Source of the DNA: Hoeflea phototrophica DFL-43
GTDB taxonomy: Bacteria; Pseudomonadota; Alphaproteobacteria; Rhizobiales; Rhizobiaceae
DNA length: 64,000 nucleotides
Direction of reading: 5' to 3'
Assembly: GCF_000154705.2 (NCBI RefSeq)
Contig: NZ_CM002917.1
Location: 4,125,353 to 4,189,352 of the forward strand
Every line of letters starts with the position of its first letter. Position 1 is the first letter of the stretch. Under the pieces are notes generated by a model that saw only the letters and a list, made by a program, of their open reading frames with translations, was not told the origin of the DNA and searched no databases. Of the stretch, positions 1-10,769 are shown piece by piece. Both the position numbers and the translations under genes were made by a program.

Positions 1-72
1 TGACGGTGCGCCACTCAAGCCAGAAGGCCAAGGGTGATCAACACCTCCAAGTCGGCAGAACAATCAAACCAT

Positions 73-948
73 TCACACACTTTTCTTCCCACGCAGCATG
101 TCATAGGCGGCAATCAGCGCACCCCCGGTAATCAGCAAACACGCAACGGCTATGGCGATGCTTGCTTCGCCGTAGCCGAACAGAATGAGAATCAGCGTAG
201 ACAACAGCGGAGCGGTGTAACTCGAAACGCCGAGAACCTGGATATCGCCGTGTTTCACGCCATAGTCCCAAGCATAAAATGACAGCCCGACGGGCCCCAG
301 ACCCAGTCCCAGAACCGCAAGCCACTGATTGGCGCTTCCGGGCCAGACTGTGGTTTCGAGCGCCAGATGGCAAAGCAGCGACAAGACCGCCGTCAGCAGG
401 CAGAACCCAGTGATCACATCGGTTGGTGTCTCACCGAACTGTCGCGACAACAGCGAATAGCCCGACCAGGTGAGCGCACAGAGGATCGCCGCGCCGTAGC
501 CAATGAAACTGCCGCCGCCAAGCCCACCCTCTGCACCGCGCAACAGGATCAATGCCGTACCGGCCAGCCCCATCAGCGCACCGACAATATGCTTCCATGT
601 CAGGCGTTCACCTGGCAGCAGGGCCGAACCAACCACAATCAGCAGCGGCCAGAGATAGGCAATCAGGCCGGCCTCGACAGCAGGGGCGTTTCTCAGCGCC
701 GTAAAATACAGGAAATGATAGCCAAACAGCCCGAACAGGCCGAGCGCCCAGACCTTGACCGGCTGCCGCAGTGCCCGAAACCGGGTGGGTTGCCGCAACA
801 TCACCGAAAGCCCGATAAGCGATGCAATCAGGAAACAGATCGCCGAAAGCTGAAATGGTGGCACCGCCCCCGACGCCGCAGTGAACAGAGCCAGCGCCGA
901 CCACATCAGAACCGCCGAAAAACCAATCAATGTGGGGAGATTGCGCAA
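73..948 (-). CDS. DMT/EamA-family transporter (YddG-like)
   Basis: A 291-residue, strongly hydrophobic protein with about ten predicted membrane helices in two EamA-type repeats, the usual size of drug/metabolite transporters. The stretch around residues 90-115 (EAGLIAYLWPLLIV followed by GERLTWKH) resembles the aromatic-amino-acid exporter YddG branch, so export of amino acids or similar small metabolites across the inner membrane is likely; the substrate itself cannot be read from sequence. It ends on a short charged tail (LRGKKSV). The gene points towards the left edge and has no obvious operon partner in the window. Family assignment is firm, substrate is inference. Confidence 0.85.
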   Translation of the reverse strand: MRNLPTLIGFSAVLMWSALALFTAASGAVPPFQLSAICFLIASLIGLSVMLRQPTRFRALRQPVKVWALGLFGLFGYHFLYFTALRNAPAVEAGLIAYLWPLLIVVGSALLPGERLTWKHIVGALMGLAGTALILLRGAEGGLGGGSFIGYGAAILCALTWSGYSLLSRQFGETPTDVITGFCLLTAVLSLLCHLALETTVWPGSANQWLAVLGLGLGPVGLSFYAWDYGVKHGDIQVLGVSSYTAPLLSTLILILFGYGEASIAIAVACLLITGGALIAAYDMLRGKKSV

Positions 949-1039
949 GATGGCCCCGGAAACACTTTAGAACTAACAGCAGCCCTTAGCTCAAATCCAT
1001 GCGGCAGGGAAAGCCGCAATCATGGCAATCGTTGCGTCG

Positions 1040-1840
1040 CTACCCGCCAAACCGTGTCGCAGCAACGATCACCTGCCCCACCTTCGTGGGAACCTTGGCA
1101 TAGACAGGCGCATAGAAGCCGCCCTCCTCGTGCTTGGCATACCAGACCTCCATACTGGTCAGATTGCGCAGATAGGCAATGGACGAGGAGTTTTTGCGGT
1201 AACCGGCTTTTGGTTCGAAACGAATTCCGCAGACAATCGCATCACCCTCGAAACCCTTGGCGCGAAAAGGCCGTTGTCCCTTGGGCGAGAGATGCAGCGT
1301 CACCCGCGACTGACCGTCGAATATCGGTACGCTGCGTGGACAGACCTGGGAGCCGGCCGGGAACATCAGACCAGAGAGCGGATCAAGCACCGAACTGAGA
1401 TCCTTGTCCGATATCGGAACCCAGTTCGAGCCACGCGCCTTGCGCGCCGGATCATGCGTTGTCGATTTGACATCGCCGTCGCGGAACTCGATGTCGGTGC
1501 GTTGGGCCTTGCGACCGCTCGAATAGGCGACGCTAAATTGTGACGCCAGGAAACGGTCTGCTGTCAGCTTCCCGGAAACACTGGCAGTGCCGCGGGTTTT
1601 TGAAACGATGTCCGAGAGGGTGGATGTGCGCAATGTGCCGGAAACACGATAACTGGTGCCTTCGACCTCGGTTACGAAATTGAGATAGGCGACCGGCAAG
1701 CCCACCAGCGAGACCGAGTAATCCGCATGAACCTGCACCGGTTCGGCCGCCGCCACAGGTGGTTTCGCGAAAACCAGAACAGCCAGAACCAGAGCCGACA
1801 CCAGCATGCAGCGACAACCTGCATAATCCATCCGTCCCAT
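1040..1840 (-). CDS. DUF3108 domain protein, exported
   Basis: About 266 residues. The frame opens further upstream, but the ATG at 1840 is preceded by AGGAGG at ideal spacing and gives a clean signal peptide (hydrophobic CMLVSALVLAVLVFA then an AAA cleavage region), so I start there. The mature part begins with VQVHADYSVSLVGLPVAYLNF and contains repeated beta-rich segments typical of DUF3108 proteins, which are periplasmic or outer-membrane associated and of unknown function. In rhizobia this gene commonly lies just upstream of rpmB in the opposite direction, as here. No catalytic motif is visible. Confidence 0.8.
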   Translation of the reverse strand: MGRMDYAGCRCMLVSALVLAVLVFAKPPVAAAEPVQVHADYSVSLVGLPVAYLNFVTEVEGTSYRVSGTLRTSTLSDIVSKTRGTASVSGKLTADRFLASQFSVAYSSGRKAQRTDIEFRDGDVKSTTHDPARKARGSNWVPISDKDLSSVLDPLSGLMFPAGSQVCPRSVPIFDGQSRVTLHLSPKGQRPFRAKGFEGDAIVCGIRFEPKAGYRKNSSSIAYLRNLTSMEVWYAKHEEGGFYAPVYAKVPTKVGQVIVAATRFGG

Positions 1841-2113
1841 ATGACCTCCTGAGCGGCTCATTTTTGCACCAACCGCAAAGCCATTCTCCGCAATGAGCAT
1901 GGCTCAGAATGCGGCATTTCAATGCTGATCGCCAGATAAAGCTTCCCATAGCCATCTTCAGGCAGCTATAAGCGCCTTTGTGATCTCTCCCGGCTTGACG
2001 CGGCTTGCGTGGCTGACTATAGACACGCGACTTTCCGATAAAGGCCTGCGGTCCTTGGGTGAGCCCGAAATGTGGCTCGGCCCGTCCGCTGGCGAAGAGA
2101 TAATAGGTGCAAT

Positions 2114-2410
2114 ATGTCCCGCAGCTGTGAATTGACCGGCAAGGCTGTCCAGTCCGGAAACAACGTCAGCCACGCCAATAACAGGACCCGTCGCCGGTTC
2201 CTGCCCAACCTTTGCAACGTGACGCTGATTTCCGACGCAATGGGCCAGCGCTACCGTCTGCGAATCTCGGCCAACGCGCTTCGCACCGTCGAGCACCGCG
2301 GTGGTCTCGATGCATTCCTGGCCAAGGCCAAGGATGGCGAACTTTCGATGCGCGCGCGCCTGCTCAAGCGGCAGATCGCCAAGAAGCTCGAAGAAAACAA
2401 AGCCGCCTGA
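2114..2410 (+). CDS. rpmB: 50S ribosomal protein L28
   Basis: 98 residues beginning [20 protein letters not shown] and containing the L28 signature of Asn/Arg-rich N-terminus ([15 protein letters not shown]) followed by [26 protein letters not shown]. It is a structural protein of the large ribosomal subunit near the exit-site region. The start at 2114 is chosen because it gives the canonical L28 N-terminus; an in-frame ATG 42 bases upstream would add a non-conserved extension. The 98-residue length is normal for alphaproteobacteria, which lack the zinc-binding cysteines of some other lineages. A hairpin terminator follows 31 bases after the stop. Confidence 0.97.
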   Translation: MSRSCELTGKAVQSGNNVSHANNRTRRRFLPNLCNVTLISDAMGQRYRLRISANALRTVEHRGGLDAFLAKAKDGELSMRARLLKRQIAKKLEENKAA

Positions 2411-2441
2411 TACAGGCGCCCTGTTCCTAGAACATCGCGGT

Positions 2442-2469
2442 GGCGGGCGAACAGCCCGCCTTCTTGTTT
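2442..2469 (+). terminator. Rho-independent terminator after rpmB
   Basis: GGCGGGC (2442-2448) pairs perfectly with GCCCGCC (2454-2460) across a 5-base loop and is followed by the T-rich run TTCTTGTTT. It lies between rpmB and the following transporter gene, so rpmB is probably a separate transcription unit. Confidence 0.75.
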
Positions 2470-2499
2470 CAGCTGGTGGCATCAACCCAGGATAAAAAA

Positions 2500-3126
2500 A
2501 TGCGAATGATCTTTCCCGTATTGCCATTCATGGCCGTTATGGCAGCCGTTGTCGTTGCCTCGAACTACCTTGTGCAGTTCCCGGTCAATTACACCATCGG
2601 TGCGCTCAATCTGGCCGACCTTCTGACATGGGGCGCCTTCACCTATCCAGTGGCGTTTCTGGTCACCGATCTTGCCAACCGTCGCTTCGGCCCAAAGGCT
2701 GCCCGGCTTGTCGTCTTCATCGGCTTTGTTATCGCCGTTGCGCTGTCAATCTGGCTGGCCTCGCCACGGATCGCGATTGCGTCCGGCTCCGCCTTTCTGA
2801 TGGCCCAATTGCTCGACGTATCGATCTTCGACCGGCTGCGTGACCGGGTCTGGTGGCTGCCACCATTGGTCTCAACCGTGATCGGCTCAGTTCTCGACAC
2901 ATTTGTCTTTTTCGGTCTGGCCTTCTCGCAAGCGGCCGGCGTCATCGGCCCCGGCGACGCATTTGCCTCCGAAGCCGCCCCGCTGCTTGGCCTTTTTGCC
3001 ACTGAAGCGCCGCGCTGGGTGTCCTGGGCTCTCGGCGACCTGATGGTCAAATTGCTCGTGGGGCTCGCCATGCTGGTGCCCTATGGCGCTCTGATGCCGG
3101 TCCTGGGCGCCCGAGCCCGAGCCTGA
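2500..3126 (+). CDS. yhhQ: Queuosine precursor transporter (YhhQ/VUT family)
   Basis: 208 residues with about six membrane helices. The segments NYTIGALNLADLLTWGAFTYPVAFLVTD and later a WWLPPLVSTVIGSVLDTFVFF-like stretch are hallmarks of the YhhQ (COG1738, vitamin-uptake-transporter) family, which imports preQ0/preQ1-type queuosine precursors. I start at the ATG at 2500 (MRMIFPVLPFMAVMAAV); the upstream in-frame ATG at 2440 overlaps the rpmB terminator. No preQ1 riboswitch could be recognised in the short leader. The gene converges with the phytase-like gene and shares a bidirectional terminator with it. Confidence 0.88.
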   Translation: MRMIFPVLPFMAVMAAVVVASNYLVQFPVNYTIGALNLADLLTWGAFTYPVAFLVTDLANRRFGPKAARLVVFIGFVIAVALSIWLASPRIAIASGSAFLMAQLLDVSIFDRLRDRVWWLPPLVSTVIGSVLDTFVFFGLAFSQAAGVIGPGDAFASEAAPLLGLFATEAPRWVSWALGDLMVKLLVGLAMLVPYGALMPVLGARARA

Positions 3127-3165
3127 GGCCGGCAAGCCTGCACGACCTCACCGGACACGAACCTG

Positions 3166-3200
3166 AAACACCCTCACCATCCTTAATGGCGGGGGTGTTT
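3166..3200. terminator. Bidirectional hairpin terminator
   Basis: AAACACCC (3166-3173) and GGGTGTTT (3193-3200) form an 8-bp outer stem, and CCAT/ATGG (3177-3180/3186-3189) forms an inner stem. T runs occur on both strands. It lies exactly between the stop codons of two convergent genes (3126 on plus, 3201 on minus). Confidence 0.8.
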
Positions 3201-4244
3201 TTACTGGTCACCAAGATAGCGGAATTCCAGGATCAGATTGCGCTGCAGGATCGAATGGTTGTCATCTGAAACCAGCGTGATGAAGATTTGCCCATCTTCA
3301 TCTGTGGTCACGTCGAGACCTTCCATATTGTCGATCTGATAGCCGTAGTCGGCCTCAAGAATGGTTTCCCCGTCCACCAGATTTCCCGGCCCCAGCCGGC
3401 TGCCGTCAATGCGCCGGATACGCATCCCAACGCCCTGAGCGATCGAGTATCGGCGTTCCAGCAGCAACAGGTCACCATTGGGCAGAAAGTCACCATCAGT
3501 AATGTCGAATGGCGGATCCCGTTTGACGAAAAACACACCCTTGGACGGCCCGGTCAGAATGGCGGCGTAGACGTCGCCGCTCTCATTGAGGCTCCTTTCG
3601 GAAACAGCCACCACCGCGCCGGACAGCTGAGACGCTGCGGGCGCAACGGCGATCATTTCCAGACCCCGGTTGCTCCGGAATTCAGCGGTTGGAATGAGAA
3701 CCGGCAAGGATCCCAGCGGGGTTGAAGCACCGGGACCATCTGCAGGATAGACATCGACCCTGTGACGGCGTTCGAAGCTGACGAGAACCTCATCCCGGCG
3801 CAGCGCCATGCCTTCCGCATCAAACATCCATTTTTCGTCCGACCCGTTGCCCAGGGAATCGAGAATCGGCGAGACGGTGAAATCCTCAACGCCAAACATC
3901 CGGCCGTTTGCATCGCGTTCAAGCCGTCCCGCATACCAGAAACCCGTATCCATGACGCCGAGAAACCGGCTTCTGTCCTCTGCAAGCCGGATTGCCGACA
4001 TGGCACCGAGGAAAGAACTAGATGAACTCAATTCCAGTCCGCCATGGAACTCGAAATCGCCAAACCTTTTCTGTGAAGACCCAACCTTGAAATTCTCGAT
4101 CAGCCGCGAACTGATGGAGATCGAACCATCATCGGCATTGAGCGGTGATGCCGCCACGGCACCAAGGAGGGCAAGGGCGGAGGCAGCCATCAGCCGCCAG
4201 AGGGTGACGCCTGTCTGCGTCCGCGTCCCGGTAGCGGCGCTCAC
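3201..4244 (-). CDS. Esterase-like activity of phytase family protein, exported
   Basis: 347 residues with an N-terminal signal-like hydrophobic stretch ([15 protein letters not shown], residues 19-33) and a beta-propeller-like body with repeated acidic turns. The segments [32 protein letters not shown] and [17 protein letters not shown] match the phytase-like esterase domain found in proteobacterial periplasmic proteins; substrate unknown. The start codon is GTG at 4244 and overlaps the cobT stop by four bases (GTGA), so it is translationally coupled to the cobalamin genes. A later in-frame ATG at 4190 would also keep the signal peptide. Function relative to cobalamin is not known. Confidence 0.8.
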   Translation of the reverse strand: MSAATGTRTQTGVTLWRLMAASALALLGAVAASPLNADDGSISISSRLIENFKVGSSQKRFGDFEFHGGLELSSSSSFLGAMSAIRLAEDRSRFLGVMDTGFWYAGRLERDANGRMFGVEDFTVSPILDSLGNGSDEKWMFDAEGMALRRDEVLVSFERRHRVDVYPADGPGASTPLGSLPVLIPTAEFRSNRGLEMIAVAPAASQLSGAVVAVSERSLNESGDVYAAILTGPSKGVFFVKRDPPFDITDGDFLPNGDLLLLERRYSIAQGVGMRIRRIDGSRLGPGNLVDGETILEADYGYQIDNMEGLDVTTDEDGQIFITLVSDDNHSILQRNLILEFRYLGDQ

Positions 4245-6142
4245 GCGCGTCTGCGCCCGCGCCGGGATTGCGGTGCACCAGCCTCATCGGCGAAAAGTGC
4301 GGCCAGCTGCTCGGTCATCGCGCCCGCCAGCTCCTCTGCGTCCACAATGGTCACCGCGCGGCGGTAGTAGCGGGTCACATCATGGCCGATGCCGATGGCC
4401 AGCAACTCGACCGAGGACTTGGTCTCGATCTCCTCGATCACGGCACGCAAATGTCGCTCCAGGTAGTTCCCCGGGTTGACCGAAAGCGTTGAATCATCGA
4501 CCGGCGCACCATCCGAAATCATCATCAGAATCTTGCGTTGTTCAGGCCGCCGCTGCAGCCGCGAATGGGCCCAGATCAGCGCCTCGCCGTCGATGTTTTC
4601 CTTGAGCAGGCCTTCGCGCATCATCAGCCCGAGATTGCGGCGCGCGCGCCGCCACGGAGCATCGGCGGACTTGTAGACGATGTGGCGCAGATCGTTGAGC
4701 CGGCCAGGAGCTGGAGGCTTGCCACCGGTGAGCCACTTCTCGCGGGCCTGACCACCCTTCCAGGCCTTGGTAGTAAAGCCCAACAGTTCGACCTTGACAC
4801 CGCAACGCTCCAGCGTGCGCGCCAGAATGTCGGCGCAGGTGGCAGCCACCGTGATCGGGCGCCCGCGCATCGAGCCGGAATTGTCGATCAGCAGCGTCAC
4901 CACCGTATCGCGGAAATTTGTGTCCCGCTCCATCTTGAACGACAGCGGCTGCATCGGATCAATGATCATCCGCGGAAGCCGTGCGGAATCGATGTAGCCC
5001 TCTTCCAGATCGAAATCCCATGCCCGGTTCTGCTGCGCCATGAGGCGACGCTGAAGGCGGTTGGCAAGACGTCCGACCACACCTTGCAGATGCGCAAGCT
5101 GCTTGTCGAGAAACACCCGCAGCCGCTCGAGTTCGGCTTCGTCGCACAACTCTTCGGCGGAGATCTCCTCGTCGAATTCGGTGGTGAACACCTTGTAGTC
5201 GATCTTCTCGTTGAGATCGGCAAACGGCTCGTTGGACTTGCGTGTCTCGCCCGGCGTCTCGGCATCTTCGTCGCTGTCGTCGATGGTGTCGTCGTCGCCA
5301 ACCTCGGCGCCGTCCATCTCGCCAGAGTCCATCTGCTCCTCAGAGGTTTCGCTCTCGTCCGCAGGTGCGGCATCGGAACCCGCCTCCTCCTGAGAGGACT
5401 GCTCATTTTGCTCTTCGCTGCGCGGCTGGTCCTCGTCGGACACCTCGTCCTGTTCGTCCTGCTCGCTGTCGTCCTCGCCGTAATCCTCGGCCATCTCCAT
5501 GGCTGACAGCATTTCGCGCACGACCTTCGCAAAGGTCTGCTGGTCATCGACCGATCTTTCCAGAGTGCCGAGGATGTCTCCAGCCTTGTCCTCGACAAAG
5601 TCCCGCCAAAGATCGACAACCTGGCCGGCCGATTCCGGCGGCTGACGTCCGGTCAGCTTCTCGCGCACCATCAGCGCCATGGCCTCTTCAAGCGGCGCAT
5701 CCTCGCGGCTGGTGATGCCCTGGTAATTTGCACGCTGATATTTGTCATCAAGCATCGAGGTGATGTTGTCACCGACACCAGTCATCCGCCGCGCGCCGAT
5801 GGCCTCGACCCGGGCCTGCTCCACCGCATCATAGACCGCGCGGGCATCAGCCCCCTCAGGTGCCATCCGCATGTGAGTCGCGTCATCATGGCACGCCTTG
5901 CGCAATGCCATCGAATCGCCAAGTCCGCGGGTAACCGAAAAATCGTGCCGGGTTGGACGCTTGGGTAGATCGGGCAGCCGCGCGCGCTCACCCGAAAGCC
6001 CGGGACGGTCATTTCCAAAGGCCACTTCGAGCTCATGATCGCCGGCAATGGCACGCACGCAGCCGGTCAGGGCCCGCCGGAACGGTTCGGCATCCACCAC
6101 GCCCGAAGGCTTTGATTTTGAATTATCGCCGGGTCCGGCCAT
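4241..6142 (-). CDS. cobT: Aerobic cobaltochelatase subunit CobT
   Basis: 633 residues, the normal length for rhizobial CobT. With CobN and CobS it inserts cobalt into hydrogenobyrinic acid a,c-diamide in the late aerobic B12 pathway. The N-terminal domain is followed by a very acidic low-complexity linker (about residues 215-305, runs of D/E/Q/S) and a C-terminal von Willebrand A domain with the MIDAS motif [10 protein letters not shown] near residue 420. The tail is Arg-rich (RRGRRRA). It lies 11 bases downstream of cobS in the same operon, as in other Rhizobiales; CobN is not in the window. Confidence 0.96.
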   Translation of the reverse strand: MAGPGDNSKSKPSGVVDAEPFRRALTGCVRAIAGDHELEVAFGNDRPGLSGERARLPDLPKRPTRHDFSVTRGLGDSMALRKACHDDATHMRMAPEGADARAVYDAVEQARVEAIGARRMTGVGDNITSMLDDKYQRANYQGITSREDAPLEEAMALMVREKLTGRQPPESAGQVVDLWRDFVEDKAGDILGTLERSVDDQQTFAKVVREMLSAMEMAEDYGEDDSEQDEQDEVSDEDQPRSEEQNEQSSQEEAGSDAAPADESETSEEQMDSGEMDGAEVGDDDTIDDSDEDAETPGETRKSNEPFADLNEKIDYKVFTTEFDEEISAEELCDEAELERLRVFLDKQLAHLQGVVGRLANRLQRRLMAQQNRAWDFDLEEGYIDSARLPRMIIDPMQPLSFKMERDTNFRDTVVTLLIDNSGSMRGRPITVAATCADILARTLERCGVKVELLGFTTKAWKGGQAREKWLTGGKPPAPGRLNDLRHIVYKSADAPWRRARRNLGLMMREGLLKENIDGEALIWAHSRLQRRPEQRKILMMISDGAPVDDSTLSVNPGNYLERHLRAVIEEIETKSSVELLAIGIGHDVTRYYRRAVTIVDAEELAGAMTEQLAALFADEAGAPQSRRGRRRA

Positions 6143-6153
6143 GGCGTGTCCCG

Positions 6154-7149
6154 TCAGGCGGTTGCGCTGAGAACGATGTTGGCGGCGCTTTCCTTCAACT
6201 CGACGCCAAAGGCGCGCTGGTAATGTTCAGCCACCAGAGCACGCTCCAGCTCATCACACTTGTTCAGGAAGGTCAGCCGGAAGGACAGCGCCACATCACC
6301 AAAGATCTCGGCGTTCTCCGCCCAGGTGATGACCGTACGCGGGCTCATCACTGTCGACAGGTCACCATTGATGAAGGACGAGCGGGTCATGTCTGCAACC
6401 CGCACCATGCGCGAGATCGTGTCGCGGCCATCGCCCTTGGCGAATTCCTTGACCTTGGAAGCGACAATATCGACCTCCTGATCATGCGGCAGGTAGTTCA
6501 GCGTGGTTACGATCGACCAGCGGTCCATCTGGGCCTGGTTGATCTGCTGGGTGCCATGATAAAGCCCGGTGGTGTCTCCGAGGCCGACCGTGTTGGCCGT
6601 CGCAAACAGGCGGAACGCCGGATGCGGCCGGATCACCCTGCTCTGGTCGAGAAGCGTCAGCCGGCCCGAAGATTCCAGCACCCGCTGAATAACAAACATC
6701 ACGTCGGGACGGCCGGCATCATATTCGTCAAACACCAGCGCCACATTGTGCTGGTAGGCCCATGGCAGAATGCCGTCCTTGAACTCGGTGATCTGAAGCC
6801 CGTCGCGCACGACGATCGCGTCCTTGCCGACAAGATCGATACGGCTGACATGGCTGTCCAGATTGACGCGCACACAAGGCCAGTTGAGCCGGGCCGCAAC
6901 CTGTTCGATATGCGTCGATTTGCCGGTGCCGTGATACCCCGAAACCATCACCCGCCGGTTGTGGGCAAAGCCCGCCAGGATCGCCAGCGTGGTTTCACGG
7001 TCAAAAAGATAATCGGGATCAAGATCCGGCACATAGGAGTCCCGTTCCTTGTAGGCCGGGACAACGAGGTCTGAATCGATGCCAAAAACCTCACGGACAC
7101 TCGCTGTGGTATCGGGCAGATTGGTAATATCGAGGTCGATCTTGCTCAT
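6154..7149 (-). CDS. cobS: Aerobic cobaltochelatase subunit CobS
   Basis: 331-residue AAA+ ATPase that works with CobT as the chaperone-like motor of the three-subunit cobaltochelatase. Walker A is [13 protein letters not shown] near residue 93 and Walker B is [11 protein letters not shown]; the arginine-finger region lies in [13 protein letters not shown]. Two ATG codons are adjacent; the second (7149) sits three bases after GGAGAG and gives the usual CobS N-terminus [15 protein letters not shown], so it is preferred. First gene of the cobS-cobT-esterase unit. Confidence 0.96.
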   Translation of the reverse strand: MSKIDLDITNLPDTTASVREVFGIDSDLVVPAYKERDSYVPDLDPDYLFDRETTLAILAGFAHNRRVMVSGYHGTGKSTHIEQVAARLNWPCVRVNLDSHVSRIDLVGKDAIVVRDGLQITEFKDGILPWAYQHNVALVFDEYDAGRPDVMFVIQRVLESSGRLTLLDQSRVIRPHPAFRLFATANTVGLGDTTGLYHGTQQINQAQMDRWSIVTTLNYLPHDQEVDIVASKVKEFAKGDGRDTISRMVRVADMTRSSFINGDLSTVMSPRTVITWAENAEIFGDVALSFRLTFLNKCDELERALVAEHYQRAFGVELKESAANIVLSATA

Positions 7150-7226
7150 CATCTCTCCAGGGCCTGGCGTTCACGCCTGCGGGCCATCTTCTCACATCCG
7201 GTTTGATCCTGCTTTAGACTGTTCGC

Positions 7227-7844
7227 TTAGCAGAAACCAGACTGCTTTAACAATTGATAGGCTTGGATAACGGCCCGGAAACGATCCTCCGAACCACGAT
7301 CACCGCCATTGGCGTCCGGGTGGTGTTTTTTGACAAGGTCCTTGTAGCGCGCCTTGATCTCCGCAGATGTCGCATTTGCGGCGAGACCAAGCGTATCAAA
7401 GGCCTTGGTCTCAAGCGACTTGACCTTGCGCGCCCTGACCGGCTTGTTGGGCCGGGTCTCATTGAAGAACCCGTGCGGATCGCGCATCCGTGCATGGGCA
7501 CTGGCAGATCCGGAGCGGGCCTTGGACTGGGTCGGACCGTTCTTCGCCGCCCGGTTCACACCCATGCCCCAAGTCGGGCGGTGACCGGTCAGCGCCTCTT
7601 TCTGATAGCGCGCGATCTCACCGTCCGAGAGGCCGGAGAAATAGTTGTAGCCCTTGTTGTATTCCCGCGCGTGATCGACACAGAACAGAAAATACTGCCC
7701 TTCCGCATCACGTCCCACAGGCGCCCGGTGCACGCCCGGTTTGTCACAGCCGTCCCACTGGCATTCAGGCGTGCTCGGTTCGGCTGCACGTTCGCCTTTG
7801 CGGCGGACCCTGATGCGGTCAAAATATTTCGAATCCAGTTTCAT
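7227..7844 (-). CDS. J-domain (DnaJ-like) co-chaperone, C-terminal J domain
   Basis: 205 residues. The N-terminal part has a CxxxxC...C-type segment (CQWDGCDKPGVHRAP, then FCVDHAREYNKGYNYF) of a conserved rhizobial family; the J domain is at the extreme C-terminus (about residues 147-205: LGLAANATSAEIKARYKDL, then the diagnostic HPD in KKHHPDANGG). It would stimulate an Hsp70 ATPase. J domain at the C-terminus is the reverse of DnaJ itself. It lies upstream of cobS in the same direction and next to bolA, an arrangement common in Rhizobiales; the client is unknown. Confidence 0.9.
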   Translation of the reverse strand: MKLDSKYFDRIRVRRKGERAAEPSTPECQWDGCDKPGVHRAPVGRDAEGQYFLFCVDHAREYNKGYNYFSGLSDGEIARYQKEALTGHRPTWGMGVNRAAKNGPTQSKARSGSASAHARMRDPHGFFNETRPNKPVRARKVKSLETKAFDTLGLAANATSAEIKARYKDLVKKHHPDANGGDRGSEDRFRAVIQAYQLLKQSGFC

Positions 7845-7989
7845 GACGTCGATTATGGTGCTCTACACGTGAGGGAACAAGGATTGACAAGGATGATTCA
7901 AGCTGCGTACCCCGTCTTGCCTGCGAATGCCACCGCACATTTGCAGGCATATGAAAATTATATCCGGATCGGCAATCAGGAGCTTCATC

Positions 7990-8292
7990 ATGTCACGGCA
8001 AAGCCGCATTGAAACAGCGCTTAACGAACGCTTCGCCCCTGAGCGCCTCGTGGTGATCAACGAAAGCCATTTGCACGCAGGTCACCATCATTCCGGCAGC
8101 GATCATCATGACGCATTCGATGGAACCGGAGAAACCCATTTCCGCATCCGCATCGTCGCCGAAGCCTTTGCCGGCATGTCCAGGATCAATCGCCACCATG
8201 CGGTCAACGAATTGCTCAAGAACGAACTCGACAGCGGCCTCCATGCCATGGCCGTCGAGGCCGCAGCCCCCGGCGAGCCCACTCGCTGGTAG
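7990..8292 (+). CDS. bolA: BolA family protein
   Basis: 100 residues with the BolA fold: IETALNERFAPERLVVINESHLHAGH, then FRIRIVAEAFAGMSRINRHHAVNELLKNEL and a conserved HAM near the end. BolA proteins bind iron-sulfur clusters with monothiol glutaredoxins and act in iron and redox regulation. A His-rich loop (HAGHHHSGSDHH) supplies candidate cluster ligands. The ATG at 7990 is preceded by CAGGAGC, which fixes the start. It is divergent from the J-domain gene. Confidence 0.93.
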   Translation: MSRQSRIETALNERFAPERLVVINESHLHAGHHHSGSDHHDAFDGTGETHFRIRIVAEAFAGMSRINRHHAVNELLKNELDSGLHAMAVEAAAPGEPTRW

Positions 8293-8352
8293 GCCGGCAA
8301 CCAAGACGCCACGCAGTCCCCGTGCTTGCCGCCGGCATACAAAGACAAATGG

Positions 8353-9648
8353 CTACAGCTTGTCAGCCGGCCGGATCCGAAGCCGGGTGATCCGGTTGCG
8401 GTCCCGTTTCATCACGATGAATCGCTTGCCATGGAAGGTGAAGGCCTGCTTCTCCTCAGGAATCGTCTGCGATTCGTGAATCACCAGACCAGCCACCGTT
8501 GTGGCTTCATCGTCAGGCAGTGACCAATCGAGAGCCCGGTTGAGGTCGCGAATCGGCACCCAGCCATCCACCACCACCGAGCCGTCGGCTTCCTGGCGGA
8601 CACCTTGGACCTCGGTGTCGTGCTCATCGGCAATTTCACCGACGATCTCCTCGAGAATATCCTCAAGTGTCACAAGGCCCTCCACTTCACCATACTCATC
8701 CACCACGATGGCAATATGAGCCTTGCGCCGCAAAAAGGCGTTGAGCTGATCAGGCACACTTGTGGTATCGGGCACAAACCAGGGTTTCTGAGCAATCTTG
8801 GTCACATCAATGCGCTGCGGCTCGTTCGCCGCATCGGCCAGCGCTCGCAACACATCCTTGGCATGAACAATGCCGATAATGTTGTCCGTCGAACCACGCC
8901 AGATCGGCATCCGCGTGTACGGGCTGTCGAGTACGGCGCGAACATTGGCTTCAGACGTATCCTCGGCATTGAGCATCCGCATCGATGTGCGGTGGATCAT
9001 GACGTCCGACACTTCGAGCTCTCCAAGATCGAGCACGCCACCCAGCCGGTCCCTGTCGGTCTTCGCCACCGAACCTTCGCGGTGAAGCAGATCGACTGCG
9101 CCACGGATTTCCTCATGTGCTGTCAGCATCGAGGTCTCGGACGCAAACGTGACACCAAACAACGCCATGATCTTGCGCACGATCCAGTTGATGAAACTCG
9201 ACAGCGGGCCGACAACCAGAACGAACACCTTGACCACCGGAGAGACGACCATTGCAAACCGGTCAGGTGTGGAAATCGCCCAGCTCTTGGGCAGGACTTC
9301 CGCGAACACCACCAGCAGCAACGTCATGATCAGCGTCGCCAGTGCCACTCCCGAATCACCAAAAACCGACAGCAGCAGACTGGTTGCCAATGCCGAAGCC
9401 AGGATGTTGACCAGGTTGTTGCCGATCAGCAGCGCGCCGATCAGCCGGTCCTTGCGTTCGATCAGGGAGCTGACAGTCCCTGCCCGGGTCTCACCGCTGG
9501 TTTCAAGCGAATGCATCCGCGCCCGTGACGCAGCCGTCAGGGCGGTTTCCGATCCGGAGAAAAATCCCGAAACGCCGATAAGGCCCAGAATCGCCAGTAT
9601 GGTCAACCAATGCTCGGCCAGGACTTCACCAATTTGTTCAACAATCAT
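8353..9648 (-). CDS. HlyC/CorC (CNNM) family membrane protein with CBS pair
   Basis: 431 residues in the standard order: N-terminal DUF21 transmembrane domain (about residues 15-195, with [19 protein letters not shown]), a tandem CBS domain (about 210-340, including [12 protein letters not shown] and [26 protein letters not shown]) and a C-terminal CorC_HlyC domain. The family is implicated in Mg/Co efflux or Mg homeostasis, not in haemolysis despite its name. Its ATG overlaps the aroB stop by four bases (ATGA), so it is the third gene of the aroK-aroB unit, as in other Rhizobiaceae. Confidence 0.93.
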   Translation of the reverse strand: MIVEQIGEVLAEHWLTILAILGLIGVSGFFSGSETALTAASRARMHSLETSGETRAGTVSSLIERKDRLIGALLIGNNLVNILASALATSLLLSVFGDSGVALATLIMTLLLVVFAEVLPKSWAISTPDRFAMVVSPVVKVFVLVVGPLSSFINWIVRKIMALFGVTFASETSMLTAHEEIRGAVDLLHREGSVAKTDRDRLGGVLDLGELEVSDVMIHRTSMRMLNAEDTSEANVRAVLDSPYTRMPIWRGSTDNIIGIVHAKDVLRALADAANEPQRIDVTKIAQKPWFVPDTTSVPDQLNAFLRRKAHIAIVVDEYGEVEGLVTLEDILEEIVGEIADEHDTEVQGVRQEADGSVVVDGWVPIRDLNRALDWSLPDDEATTVAGLVIHESQTIPEEKQAFTFHGKRFIVMKRDRNRITRLRIRPADKL

Positions 9649-10769
9649 GATGCACGCTTGTCCTCAAGGAATCGAAACACTTCATCCTGCGGCACATCAT
9701 CGGCGATGAACGATCGACCGACCCCATGTGTGAGAATGAATGTCAGCGCACCGCGCTGGACCTTCTTGTCCTGCGCAATGTGCGTCATCAATATATCGGT
9801 ACCCGGCAGCCCGCCTTCAATATCCGACATTCGCGTTGGCAGCCCAACCTCCTTAAGATGACGTTCCACGCGGTCCGCGTCGTCAGGGCTGGCAAGGTTC
9901 ATTCGCGCCGAAAACTGGTGCGCAAGCACCATCCCGATCGCAACGCCTTCGCCGTGCACCAGCCGCTTGCCATCATATCCTGTGGCGGCCTCAAGCGCAT
10001 GGCCGAATGTGTGGCCGAGATTGAGCAATGCCCGCGCCCCGCTCTCACGCTCATCAGCGGCCACCACATCGGCCTTGGCCTGACAACTTTTGGCAATGGC
10101 GTGAATGCGGGCTTCGCCACCGGAAAACACCTCGCGCCAATTGGCTTCAAGCCACGCGAAGAAGTCTGGCCGGTCGATCAGCCCGTACTTGGCCATTTCT
10201 GCATAGCCGGCGCGAAACTCCCGTAGCGGAAGACTGTCCAGAACATCGGTATCAGCCAGCACCAGATCCGGTTGGTGAAACACCCCAATCAGGTTCTTGC
10301 CGTGCGACACGTTGATTCCGGTCTTCCCGCCCACGGACGAATCCACCTGCGCAAGCAGGCTGGTGGGAACCTGGATGAACCGCATTCCGCGCCTGACAAT
10401 CCCAGCCGCGAACCCCGCCAGATCACCGATCACCCCACCACCAAGCGCCAGCACAACGTCACCGCGTTCGAGCCGCGCACCCAGAGTGTGGTCGCAAACA
10501 CGGATCAGTTCATCGAAACACTTGGTCTTCTCGCCCGGCTCAAGCACCAGCGGCTCAGCGTCAATACCGGCCTTCTCGAGGCTCGCGGTCAATGCACCGA
10601 GATGGGCGGAGGCGACATTCGTGTCGGTAATCACAGCGCATCTCACCTGCGGCCGCCGCGCGGCAATTTCAGCACCAGCGCGGGCAATCAGGCCAGGTCC
10701 GATCAGGATATCATAGCTGCGGTCGCCAAGATCGACGCGCACGGATCGGTGAGGGGGCGTCACGCTCAT
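9645..10769 (-). CDS. aroB: 3-dehydroquinate synthase
   Basis: 374 residues. Converts DAHP to 3-dehydroquinate, second step of the shikimate pathway, NAD- and divalent-metal-dependent. Visible motifs: [20 protein letters not shown] (NAD-binding), [20 protein letters not shown], and the metal ligand segments [13 protein letters not shown] and [12 protein letters not shown]. It overlaps aroK upstream by four bases and the CNNM gene downstream by four bases, so all three are translationally coupled. Confidence 0.97.
   Translation of the reverse strand: MSVTPPHRSVRVDLGDRSYDILIGPGLIARAGAEIAARRPQVRCAVITDTNVASAHLGALTASLEKAGIDAEPLVLEPGEKTKCFDELIRVCDHTLGARLERGDVVLALGGGVIGDLAGFAAGIVRRGMRFIQVPTSLLAQVDSSVGGKTGINVSHGKNLIGVFHQPDLVLADTDVLDSLPLREFRAGYAEMAKYGLIDRPDFFAWLEANWREVFSGGEARIHAIAKSCQAKADVVAADERESGARALLNLGHTFGHALEAATGYDGKRLVHGEGVAIGMVLAHQFSARMNLASPDDADRVERHLKEVGLPTRMSDIEGGLPGTDILMTHIAQDKKVQRGALTFILTHGVGRSFIADDVPQDEVFRFLEDKRAS

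Noticed and set aside
2411..2499. preQ1 riboswitch before the queuosine-precursor transporter
   Set aside because: The 89-bp gap is largely filled by the rpmB terminator; no preQ1-I or preQ1-II consensus is visible.
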